From the NCBI GenBank assembly GCA_030613915.1, contig JAUWKY010000175.1, forward strand, positions 1-5,554: a DNA stretch of 5,554 nt, in the 5' to 3' direction. Within the stretch, counting starts at the first letter, position 1, and each line of letters opens with the position of its first letter. This DNA is from Syntrophobacterales bacterium. Its GTDB lineage: Bacteria; Desulfobacterota; Syntrophobacteria; BM002. Under the pieces are notes generated by a model. It did not search any database. It saw only the letters and a list, made by a program, of their open reading frames with translations, and was not told the origin of the DNA. Of the stretch, positions 1 through 5,554 are shown one piece after another. Position numbers and translations under genes: made by a program.

Positions 1-42
1 TCACAAATTACCATCCGTAGGCGAAAGCGACTTCGCAAACCA

Positions 43-3000
43 ATGACCATGACATGGATATGTCATAGGAAAAGAGTAGCAGAATCAGTGAAAAGACCAA
101 GGCTGAGGCGTGGAATTGGTGTCTTGCCTCTGTTTGTCGCCCTATCCTTGTTATTTGCTCAGGTTGCAGTTGCCACCGATTCCAACCGGGTTCTGATTCA
201 GCAATTTGCTGAACTTGGAGACCGGAGTACGGGAACTCCAGGAATCGGAAAGGCGGCGGATTTAATTGCACAAAGTTTCAGGGATCTGGGAATTGAACGC
301 GTAGGACGACAGCGGTTCCTGCTGCCAGTCATCCAATACCAGCCCGCCTCTCTCACTGTAAAGGGACACCGCGCTCCAATCAAACCTTTGCGGCTAAATG
401 CCCTCAGTCCGCAAGCTACCCCGGATTCCGGCCTCAAGGGGCCGCTCTATTATGTGGGATCTGGCCAACTCCACAATTTCAATGGCATGAAGGTGGAAGG
501 CAGTATCATCCTGATGGAGTTGGATTCCGGTAAGAATTGGCTCAATGCGGCCACGCTTGGAGCAAAAGCTTTGATATACGTGGATCGGGGGCCAACGACC
601 AAATGGATTTTTGAGGATAAACACGAACTGACCTCCGTACAATTTCCACGCTTTTGGATGCCACTCTCTCAGGCACGAACATTATTCGGCTCTTTCGAAG
701 CCGCTGAAGGCGGGCTGGTTGTCCCAGGTGTGGTACTTACCTCCCGCGGCGGCTGGCGACGGGTCCAAGGTGAGAATATTTACGCACTGATTGAGGGTGA
801 AGATGCGGCTCTCAAAGAGCAGCTTCTCGTGGTAGAAGCGTTCTATGACAGCACTGCCTTGGTGCCAGGAATGTCTCCCGGTGCTGACGAGGCCACGAGC
901 ATCGTCGCTTTATTGGATCTGGCGCGTCGCCTTCGTGATCACCCACCGGGTAGATCCGTGCTGCTGATGGCGACCAGTGGACATGCTCAAGGTCTGGCAG
1001 GGATGCGGGAGTTCATCTGGCCTCTTGCGGCCAGAAGCAAAGAACGAAAAAATCTGCGAAGGGAGCTGAAAGCTCGCATTGGACGGGTTGAGGAGGCTCT
1101 GGCAGCACTTGAGTCACCGGTGGTCTTTGAACAGTTAGACGAAACATCAGCTGAGCGCTTGCGTGCAGCGTTGGCTGAGGAGATTAAAAGAGAGGTGGAG
1201 ACCTTAAATCAAAGACTGATGCAACTCCGCCTGGAAAGGCAAGCAGATGATAAACAAAATCTGATTCGGAAGTTGGCGGACAGACGTTTTCTTCTGCGTC
1301 AGCTTGGCTGGCGCGGTTCTTACCAAGATGTTACTCTTGAGGAACGCCAGGTGTTGCAGGAACTTATTCCAGCTGCGATCAGAGGCAAACAGGCTGTTCT
1401 CGATGACGCCCGTGAACAATTGAAATGTTTAAAAAGCACTCGCACTTTGCGAAGACTTGTCAGTGACTATGGACTCACCGTTTTCATATCTCTACACCTT
1501 TCCAGCCATGGCGATGGAGTCGGCGGTTTTAATTACGGCTGGCTGTATGACTTGAAATCTCAGGTAAACCGTACATCGACCTATGCGACCATCGACCGGA
1601 TACTGAATCGTAGCAGCCGCCAAGTGGAAGAACAGCTGGGCTTGCGCCATTTTTTTCGGGATACATTGCGTCCGAGCCCGCTGCGCCCCTGGCAGAGCTA
1701 CCTTCCTGATCATCCCGCACTGGGGGGTGAGGTAAGTGCTCTGGCCGGAATTCTGGGACTCAGCCTGGTCACAACCCACGATGGCCGTCCACTCTGGGGA
1801 ACACCCTACGACAAGCCGGAAAATGTGAACTGGGAATATCTGGAGCAGCAGAGCCGGCTGATCTCAGGTTTAGTTCTGAAATTGACCCAGGAGCCCGAAT
1901 TGGTTTCCGGCCGGCTTCCTCTTAAGGGTTTTTCTACGCTCAGCGGCCGAGCGAACTTTATCCGTCAAGGAGAGTTATTCCCTGATCAGCCAGCCCCCGG
2001 AACTGTCATTCTCGCCTACCAGGGACCCAGTTTGTTTTACACCATGGTGGACACTGCCGGTTTGTTTCACGTACGGGGTCTGGCCGACCGCAAGCACACT
2101 GCTCACAAAGCGATTCTGGAAGGGTTTCGTTTTGATAAGGAAAGTGGCGAGATCATCTGGGCTATTGATAAGGCTATGACCGGCAAAGCAGCCTACCGGG
2201 TTAAGATGAGACGTCGCTTCATGGAGACTGACCTGGTTATGTTTGGCTGTAAGGTTACCACCCTTTTCGCTCTCCTGGAACCCCGTACTTTCAGCTACCT
2301 GACCAAAATCAAGTTAATAGACGGCCGGAGCGAGGCCACACCGCTACGCTACTGGTGGAGCAGAATTGATACCCGCTCTTCGACTATTGCCAATATTTTT
2401 CTGGAACCGATTACATCGTTCAAACTAACCCTGTCGGATACTGTGCTCAAACGAAAGCTGGTTTTGCTGAATTCCGAATCCTCCAAGCCAGAGGGCAGTG
2501 GATATCGCGTCGAAAACTGGCCAATCATTCCGGCCACAGAATACCTGGTTGCTCGCGACATGTGGAATCTCCTGCAGCCGCGGATAGCCAATTTGGAAAG
2601 CCACGGTATAAGTAATGAGCGAATTAGCTCCCTCCAACGTGAAGGACTTGAGGCTTTGGAGAGCGCTGAGCGGGCATTGGACAGTTTCCAGTACGATCGC
2701 TTCATGGAGGAGTCAAGAACCTCCTGGGCTTTGGCCAGCCGTATCTACAATGATGTGGAGCGAACACAGAAGGACGTTCTTTTCGGGGTGCTCTTTTATA
2801 TAGCTCTTTTCGTTCCATTCTCTTACTGTCTGGAGCGTTTGCTTTTTTCTTTTGTGGACATCCACAAAAGGATCGTTGCATTTCTGGTTATACTGGGATT
2901 GGTCATAGGTCTTATCTACTTTGTGCACCCGGCATTTCAACTTACCTACAGTCCTCTCGTGGTAATCCTTGCCTTTTTCATATTAGGTCTGTCGGGGGTT

Positions 3001-4914
3001 GTGGCTCTGATTATTATGGGTCGTTTTGAGCAGGAAATGGTACTGCTCCAACAGCGAGCCCGTCACCTGAAGGGTTCTGAGATAAGCCGGACCAAGGCAT
3101 TCGCGGCTGCTTTTGTGCTGGGGGTGAGCAATTTACGGCGTCGGCCTATCCGGACAGTACTTACCTGTGTCACCCTCATCATCCTCACCTTCACCATTAT
3201 GAGTTTCACCAGCGTTAAGAGCGTGCGGCATCGAGGCCGCCTGCGGTTGAAGGAACAATCCCCCTATCAAGGTCTACTTCTGAAAATCCTCAACTGGGAC
3301 AGCCTGCCGCCGGAAGCACTGGACACGGTAGAGAACAAATTCCAGGGCCAGGCGGTAGTGGTGCCAAGGGTATGGCTGGAAGGCAAAGATCGCACCAGGG
3401 CGACGGTGGTTCCCATCCATCTGGATGGGAAGGAAGTTCTGGCAAGGGGGGTAGTGGGCTTAAGCTATCGGGAGCCCCAGGTGAGTCAGCTTGGGGATAT
3501 CCTAAGCTGCGGGCGCTGGTTTCGGAAGGACGAGCGGCAGGTGGTACTTTTGTCGGATAGACTGGCGCGGAGTCTGGGCATTTCGTTGAAGCAACCTGAA
3601 AAGGCTACGATCTCGTTCTGGGGCATGGACTTTAAAGTGGTTGGTTGCTTTCGGGGTGAGGAGTTGGAGGCACATACAGATTTGGATGGTGAGCCCCTTA
3701 CACCTGTGATATTCCCAAGCGAAGCGGCGATGGAGGTTACCGAAGTTGAGATGGAGGCCATAGAGGCCGGGGAGGATGTGCAGGCTTTTCAAAGCCGCTA
3801 TCAACACATACCCGGAGATTTGACCGTAATTATGCCGTATCAGACTCTCATAGCCCTTGGTGGGGCTCTCAAGGCCCTTGCCATAAAGCCCCAGTCTCCT
3901 GAAGCGACTAGGACCATCGCTCGAAACCTGGTGGACCGTTTCGGCCTCACCCTTTTCACCGGAGAGAGACAGGGAACCTTCATGTATAACGCCTCCGATG
4001 CCCTGAGCTACAGCGGTGTGCCCAACATCCTCATCCCCATGTTAATCTCCGTGCTTATCGTGCTGAATACGATGATCGGCAGCGTGTACGAGCGTAAAAG
4101 GGAAATTGCCGTCTACACCTCGGTGGGATTGGCCCCTTCTCACGTGTCTTTCCTTTTTATTGCTGAAGCGCTGGCATTCGCAGTGCTCAGCGTAGTATTG
4201 GGTTATTTACTGGCCCAGACCTGTGCAGGTCTTTTTGCCACCACCTCACTTTGGCAGGGAATTACGGTGAACTATTCATCTTTGGCTGGAGTCGCGGCCA
4301 TGATTCTGGTGATCATGGTTGTGCTGATATCAGTAATATATCCCTCCCGGGTGGCAGCCGCTATTGCCATCCCCGACGCTACCCGTGCCTGGACCTTGCC
4401 GGAGCCGGAAGGAGGTGAAATAAAGGTCACTCTGCCGTTTCTGTTGAAGTACAGCGAACAGTCAGGTGTAGGCGGGTACTTGCGCGAGTACTATCAGGGC
4501 CATCAGGATGTCTCGCACGGGATTTTTACCACCGATGATATTTCTCTGGAATTCTACTGTCCCTCCAGCGAAATGCCGGGACTCAGCAGTCCAAACCACT
4601 GTGAGAATGAGTGTATCCAAATCAAAGCCAGGGTGTGGCTTGCTCCTTTTGACTTCGGGGTAAAGCAGTTCGTCCACGTCCTATTCTCACCTTCTGCTGA
4701 GGAACCCGACCACTACCTGGAGATTCAGGTAACGTTGAAGAGGGAGGCTGGCGAGGCCAATGCCTGGAAACGTATAAACAAGGCCTTTCTCAATGATTTG
4801 AGAAAACAATTACTCATCTGGAGGTCTCTTGACGGCGAAGCCCAGACTTATTATGCCAAGTTACTGGCCACCGAATATGCATCTGAGAAGCTGAGCGCAC
4901 TGAGTTGGACATAG
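43..4914 (+). CDS. Giant FtsX-like ABC permease with an N-terminal M28-peptidase-like extracytoplasmic region
   Basis: This is a 1,623-residue protein ending in TAG. From N to C it has a signal peptide, a PA-like segment (about 130-240), an M28-like fold (about 241-620) interrupted by a coiled coil (about 330-465), a beta domain (624-815), a helical stalk (838-907), three membrane helices (about 911-993), an FtsX core (1017-1450) and a cytoplasmic tail (1451-1623). After signal cleavage seven helices remain, giving an outside N-terminus and an inside C-terminus, which agrees with the basic loops. Known of the family: FtsX/MacB/LolE permeases are driven by a separate ATPase and act mechanically on envelope partners. 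Inferred: ATP-driven movement acts on the fused head domain. The head's metal ligands are largely substituted, so peptidase activity is doubtful. Usual FtsX/MacB permeases are about 300-850 residues, so this one is exceptionally long. The start is uncertain: ATG 43 is the first ATG in a frame open to the left edge, but GTG 88 gives a more typical signal peptide. Confidence 0.9.
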   Translation: MTMTWICHRKRVAESVKRPRLRRGIGVLPLFVALSLLFAQVAVATDSNRVLIQQFAELGDRSTGTPGIGKAADLIAQSFRDLGIERVGRQRFLLPVIQYQPASLTVKGHRAPIKPLRLNALSPQATPDSGLKGPLYYVGSGQLHNFNGMKVEGSIILMELDSGKNWLNAATLGAKALIYVDRGPTTKWIFEDKHELTSVQFPRFWMPLSQARTLFGSFEAAEGGLVVPGVVLTSRGGWRRVQGENIYALIEGEDAALKEQLLVVEAFYDSTALVPGMSPGADEATSIVALLDLARRLRDHPPGRSVLLMATSGHAQGLAGMREFIWPLAARSKERKNLRRELKARIGRVEEALAALESPVVFEQLDETSAERLRAALAEEIKREVETLNQRLMQLRLERQADDKQNLIRKLADRRFLLRQLGWRGSYQDVTLEERQVLQELIPAAIRGKQAVLDDAREQLKCLKSTRTLRRLVSDYGLTVFISLHLSSHGDGVGGFNYGWLYDLKSQVNRTSTYATIDRILNRSSRQVEEQLGLRHFFRDTLRPSPLRPWQSYLPDHPALGGEVSALAGILGLSLVTTHDGRPLWGTPYDKPENVNWEYLEQQSRLISGLVLKLTQEPELVSGRLPLKGFSTLSGRANFIRQGELFPDQPAPGTVILAYQGPSLFYTMVDTAGLFHVRGLADRKHTAHKAILEGFRFDKESGEIIWAIDKAMTGKAAYRVKMRRRFMETDLVMFGCKVTTLFALLEPRTFSYLTKIKLIDGRSEATPLRYWWSRIDTRSSTIANIFLEPITSFKLTLSDTVLKRKLVLLNSESSKPEGSGYRVENWPIIPATEYLVARDMWNLLQPRIANLESHGISNERISSLQREGLEALESAERALDSFQYDRFMEESRTSWALASRIYNDVERTQKDVLFGVLFYIALFVPFSYCLERLLFSFVDIHKRIVAFLVILGLVIGLIYFVHPAFQLTYSPLVVILAFFILGLSGVVALIIMGRFEQEMVLLQQRARHLKGSEISRTKAFAAAFVLGVSNLRRRPIRTVLTCVTLIILTFTIMSFTSVKSVRHRGRLRLKEQSPYQGLLLKILNWDSLPPEALDTVENKFQGQAVVVPRVWLEGKDRTRATVVPIHLDGKEVLARGVVGLSYREPQVSQLGDILSCGRWFRKDERQVVLLSDRLARSLGISLKQPEKATISFWGMDFKVVGCFRGEELEAHTDLDGEPLTPVIFPSEAAMEVTEVEMEAIEAGEDVQAFQSRYQHIPGDLTVIMPYQTLIALGGALKALAIKPQSPEATRTIARNLVDRFGLTLFTGERQGTFMYNASDALSYSGVPNILIPMLISVLIVLNTMIGSVYERKREIAVYTSVGLAPSHVSFLFIAEALAFAVLSVVLGYLLAQTCAGLFATTSLWQGITVNYSSLAGVAAMILVIMVVLISVIYPSRVAAAIAIPDATRAWTLPEPEGGEIKVTLPFLLKYSEQSGVGGYLREYYQGHQDVSHGIFTTDDISLEFYCPSSEMPGLSSPNHCENECIQIKARVWLAPFDFGVKQFVHVLFSPSAEEPDHYLEIQVTLKREAGEANAWKRINKAFLNDLRKQLLIWRSLDGEAQTYYAKLLATEYASEKLSALSWT
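49..66. promoter_or_regulatory. Perfect 7-bp dyad near the start of the large gene
   Basis: ATGACAT (49-55) and ATGTCAT (60-66) are perfect inverted repeats separated by GGAT. The dyad lies just upstream of the purine-rich AGGAAAAGAG and of the alternative GTG start at 88. If translation starts at 88, this is a leader hairpin or a small operator. If it starts at 43, it lies inside codons 3-8. No convincing -10/-35 pair can be placed in the few bases available upstream. Confidence 0.35.
88..174 (+). other. Signal peptide coding segment and alternative GTG start
   Basis: Codon 16 of the long reading frame is GTG at 88-90. Starting there gives a compact n-region rich in K and R (MKRPRLRRG), a hydrophobic core (VLPLFVALSLLF) and a small-residue cleavage motif ending AVA before TDSN, so cleavage is likely after residue 44 in the long numbering. 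A purine-rich AGGAAAAGAG lies at 67-76, with its last base 11 bases before the GTG, which is a loose but usable ribosome-binding site. The upstream ATGs at 43 and 49 have no such signal and would add 15 residues that look unlike a signal-peptide n-region. The cleavage site is read by eye. Confidence 0.7.
430..1902 (+). other. PA-like plus degenerate M28 aminopeptidase-like domain (residues about 130-620)
   Basis: Residues 130-180 read like a PA domain: a G-x-L-Y-Y-V-G-S strand, then VEGSIILMELDSG and NAATLGAKALIYV, close to the usual 'GkIvlv...nAa..GAkavI' pattern. The M28 pattern follows. EAFYDS (265-270) sits where 'aHyDs' is expected, PGADEATS (279-286) matches the bridging-Asp segment, SGHAQGLAG (312-320) replaces 'gEEqGLlG', SLHLSSHGD (483-491) replaces 'lnlDmvG', and GTPYDKPENV (586-595) replaces 'HTpxDtxE'. 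By this alignment only Asp282 of the five metal ligands is kept, while Phe267, Ala315, His485 and Gly586 stand at the others. The general-base Glu is His314. The fold assignment is well supported by order and spacing. Lack of canonical zinc chemistry is inferred; a different metal site using His314, His485, His489 and Asp491 cannot be excluded. Confidence 0.72.
1030..1437 (+). other. Coiled-coil insertion inside the M28-like domain (residues about 330-465)
   Basis: Between the SGHAQGLAG and SLHLSSHGD motifs lie about 135 residues dominated by E, K, R, Q, L and A with no glycine-rich turns except near 422-428. Examples are KNLRRELKARIGRVEEAL, AEEIKREVETLNQRLMQL and LDDAREQLKCLKSTRTLRRL. The pattern suggests two or three long helices, probably an antiparallel coiled-coil hairpin whose tip is near GWRGSYQDVT. 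Ordinary M28 enzymes have only a few tens of residues between these motifs. Coiled coils are common in partners of FtsX permeases (EnvC, PcsB and the MacA hairpin), but any similar role here is inference. Confidence 0.65.
1912..2487 (+). other. Beta-rich extracytoplasmic domain, carboxypeptidase-regulatory-like at its start (residues about 624-815)
   Basis: The segment begins with a pattern typical of transthyretin-like or carboxypeptidase regulatory repeats: a strand with GRANFI, a proline-rich APGTVILAYQGP, then the turn MVDTAGLFHVRGL, which resembles the common 'tDa.G.F.i.gl' signature. The rest alternates hydrophobic and polar residues with few long helices, consistent with more beta structure up to about residue 815. 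It joins the M28-like head to the helical stalk before the membrane. The first 60-70 residues are reasonably recognisable; the remainder is not assigned to any family. Confidence 0.45.
2554..3021 (+). other. Helical stalk and three accessory membrane helices (residues about 838-993)
   Basis: Residues 838-907 form a charged, amphipathic helical stretch (for example SLQREGLEALESAERALDSF) leading straight into the membrane. Three hydrophobic helices follow: about 912-930 (VLFGVLFYIALFVPFSY), 943-961 (VAFLVILGLVIGLIYFV) and 970-992 (PLVVILAFFILGLSGVVALI). The loop between the first two is basic (ERLL...DIHKR) and so probably cytoplasmic, placing the large N-terminal region outside. A minimal FtsX permease has four helices, so these three are an additional module that anchors the head domain and feeds into the core from the cytoplasmic side. 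Confidence 0.7.
3091..4392 (+). other. FtsX/MacB-type permease core (residues about 1017-1450)
   Basis: The core opens with AAAFVLGVSNLRRRPIRTVL, the standard cytoplasmic amphipathic helix and first-helix entry of FtsX/MacB/LolC-E permeases, followed by a membrane helix at about 1037-1057. An extracytoplasmic domain of about 265 residues follows (1058-1322), which is MacB periplasmic-core-like in position and size; it includes the 'VVLLSDRLARSLGI' pattern usual for these domains. The last three helices are about 1326-1346, 1368-1393 and 1413-1434. The loop ERKREIAVYTSVGLAPSHV is the conserved cytoplasmic segment that contacts the ATPase, and IYPSRVAAAIAIPDATRAW is the typical C-terminal exit ('yPsr.Aa.i.P.ea'). 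All expected parts are present and intact. Confidence 0.88.
4393..4914 (+). other. C-terminal cytoplasmic domain after the last permease helix (residues about 1451-1623)
   Basis: FtsX permeases normally end within a few residues of the last helix. Here about 170 more residues follow, predicted cytoplasmic. The stretch begins LPEPEGGEIKVTLPFLL, continues with a region containing VGGYLREYYQGHQDVSHGIF, then strands, and ends in a helical segment (AWKRINKAFLNDLRKQLLIW). Three cysteines lie close together at 1506, 1520 and 1524, with His1519 beside the second, which could be a metal or redox site, though conservation is unknown. No family is recognised. Its place next to the ATPase-contacting face suggests a regulatory or assembly role, which is inference. 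Confidence 0.6.
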
Positions 4915-4925
4915 TGTCTGGTTGG

Positions 4926-4991
4926 TAGCCCGGAAGGACGGTCGTCTCCGCGGTCGCAGTCACGCCGCGGCGTGATGAAATATCCGGGCTA
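4926..4991. repeat. REP/MITE-like palindromic intergenic element
   Basis: The gap between the two genes contains a perfect 9-bp terminal inverted repeat, TAGCCCGGA (4926-4934) and TCCGGGCTA (4983-4991), enclosing about 48 bases. Inside is a perfect 16-bp palindrome, TCACGCCGCGGCGTGA (4960-4975). A competing hairpin can form from CGGA (4931-4934) with TCCG (4947-4950), helped by GAC/GTC inside it, and CCGCGG occurs twice (4948-4953 and 4965-4970). The arms resemble the 'gcccgga...tccgggc' ends common in bacterial REP-type repeats. No flanking target duplication is evident and no open reading frame is inside. It lacks a following T-run, so it is not a standard intrinsic terminator, though it could slow RNA decay or transcription between the genes. 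Confidence 0.55.
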
Positions 4992-5030
4992 ATACATGCT
5001 CTCCGTTTTGTTGCAGTGACAGTTCACAGC

Positions 5031-5041
5031 AGAAGTAGAAG
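5031..5041 (+). promoter_or_regulatory. Weak purine-rich ribosome-binding site of the downstream gene
   Basis: AGAAGTAGAAG ends 5 bases before ATG 5047. It is only a loose match to the Shine-Dalgarno sequence. The start is fixed by other evidence: an in-frame TGA at 5017-5019 lies upstream, and there is no ATG, GTG or TTG between it and 5047. Confidence 0.4.
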
Positions 5042-5046
5042 CGAAC

Positions 5047-5554
5047 ATGGATCAAGGTAGGGTAAGACTGCGAGCGATATTGTTGGGGGTGGGACTTGGG
5101 GTCCTGATTTGCGCCATTACCCCCTTTAATAATGCCTACCTCAATGCCACGCCGCTGGGGGGAGGCCACTTCCCTCTGGCCCCCTTCTTTATCTTTTTTC
5201 TGCTTTCCGTGGGAATTGCAGCGCTCGGCAGATTCCGGTTTTCGTCAAACTGGCTCAGTGGCCGGGAACTGTTCGTCATGTGGATCCTCATGGTGATTGC
5301 CTCAGGGATTGCCTACACCGGTCTGGTCCGTACCTTTTTCGTAAACCTGACCGCTCCCTACCATTTCGCCAGCGTTGGCAACCGCTGGCAGGAAGTCATG
5401 CAGCCGCTCTTACCCCAGGGTTGGTATCCTGACAATCCGGTGGCCATCGAGCTCCTTTATAACGGACTGGAAAAGGGCAGGCAGCTGGGCTGGTGGCAGA
5501 TAATCCAGAAGATTCCATCGGATTTATGGCTTCCGCCCCTTTTCACCTGGGCAG
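5047..5554 (+). CDS. DUF6785-like integral membrane protein, N-terminal part (cut by the window edge)
   Basis: The frame runs from ATG 5047 to the right edge, giving 169 codons with no stop. The first hydrophobic helix is at about 10-26 (ILLGVGLGVLICAITPF), the second at 43-61 (PLAPFFIFFLLSVGIAAL) and the third at about 75-97 (LFVMWILMVIASGIAYTGLV). The run TPFNNAYLNATPLGGGHFPL, the 'LSGRELFVMWILMVIASGI' segment, the NLTAPYHFAS strand with a following N-R-W, and the closing LWLPPLFTWA are in the order typical of DUF6785 proteins, multi-spanning membrane proteins of roughly 600-700 residues. About three quarters is therefore missing to the right. The family's function is unknown. The gene follows the FtsX-type gene by 132 bases on the same strand, so co-expression is possible but the palindromic element lies between them. 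The family call is from pattern memory, not a search. Confidence 0.78.
   Translation, partial: MDQGRVRLRAILLGVGLGVLICAITPFNNAYLNATPLGGGHFPLAPFFIFFLLSVGIAALGRFRFSSNWLSGRELFVMWILMVIASGIAYTGLVRTFFVNLTAPYHFASVGNRWQEVMQPLLPQGWYPDNPVAIELLYNGLEKGRQLGWWQIIQKIPSDLWLPPLFTWA

Noticed and set aside
21..36. Small hairpin GCGAA/TTCGC at the left edge
   Set aside because: Only five base pairs with a six-base loop, which is common by chance, and the upstream context is missing.
8..271. Minus-strand open frame at the left edge
   Set aside because: It covers the signal-peptide region of the large gene and its predicted protein has no recognisable features; it is best explained as an antisense shadow.
2349..2705. 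118-codon minus-strand open frame opposite the large gene
   Set aside because: It lies wholly inside the intact plus-strand gene, has no recognisable motif and no ribosome-binding site that stands out; the plus-strand protein is continuous and domain-rich across it.
3502..3807. 101-codon minus-strand open frame, overlapped by another at 3486-3761
   Set aside because: Two overlapping antisense frames opposite the permease's extracytoplasmic domain are expected by chance, and neither shows a family pattern.
4408..4420. Strong GGAGGTG inside the large gene, a possible internal ribosome-binding site for the C-terminal domain alone
   Set aside because: No in-frame ATG or GTG stands at a suitable distance downstream, and the sequence is explained by the codons for Glu-Gly-Gly-Glu.
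4926..5012. Intrinsic terminator after the large gene
   Set aside because: The hairpin is strong, but the bases just after it (AATACATGCTCTCC) contain no T-run; TTTT appears only about 15 bases further on.
4960..5169. Minus-strand open frame spanning the intergenic element and the start of the second gene
   Set aside because: It overlaps a clear plus-strand membrane protein and the palindromic element, and its product shows no recognisable pattern.

Overview
The window holds one complete, very large gene, a short structured intergenic gap, and the first quarter of a second membrane-protein gene. Both genes are on the plus strand in the same frame. The base composition looks balanced by eye. 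The protein types are a signal-peptide-bearing M28-like/FtsX permease fusion and a DUF6785-type multi-spanning protein. They suggest an environmental, poorly characterised bacterial phylum: relatives of these families are known from planctomycete-, armatimonad- and hydrogenedens-like lineages, and many are known only from metagenomes. The sequence alone does not settle the phylum.

Layout. Positions 1-42 contain no recognisable gene, although the reading frame is open to the left edge. Positions 43-4914 encode a 1,623-residue protein. In order, it has a signal peptide, a PA-like domain, an M28-peptidase-like domain split by a long coiled-coil insertion, a small beta domain, a helical stalk, three extra membrane helices, a complete FtsX/MacB-type permease core (four helices with a large extracytoplasmic domain), and a C-terminal cytoplasmic domain. 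Positions 4915-5046 carry a strongly palindromic, REP/MITE-like element. From position 5047 to the right edge lies the N-terminal 169 codons of a DUF6785-like integral membrane protein.

How the parts may work together. FtsX-type permeases usually pair with a cytoplasmic LolD/MacB/FtsE-like ATPase and pass ATP-driven motion across the membrane instead of importing solutes. The outside part of this permease resembles an M28 aminopeptidase in fold, but most canonical zinc-ligand positions appear substituted. The best reading is a mechanotransmission ABC permease carrying its own pseudo-enzyme or rewired metallo-domain as an extracytoplasmic effector or binding head. No ATPase gene is visible here; one would be expected just outside the window. 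The adjacent DUF6785-like gene may belong to the same envelope system, but its function is unknown.
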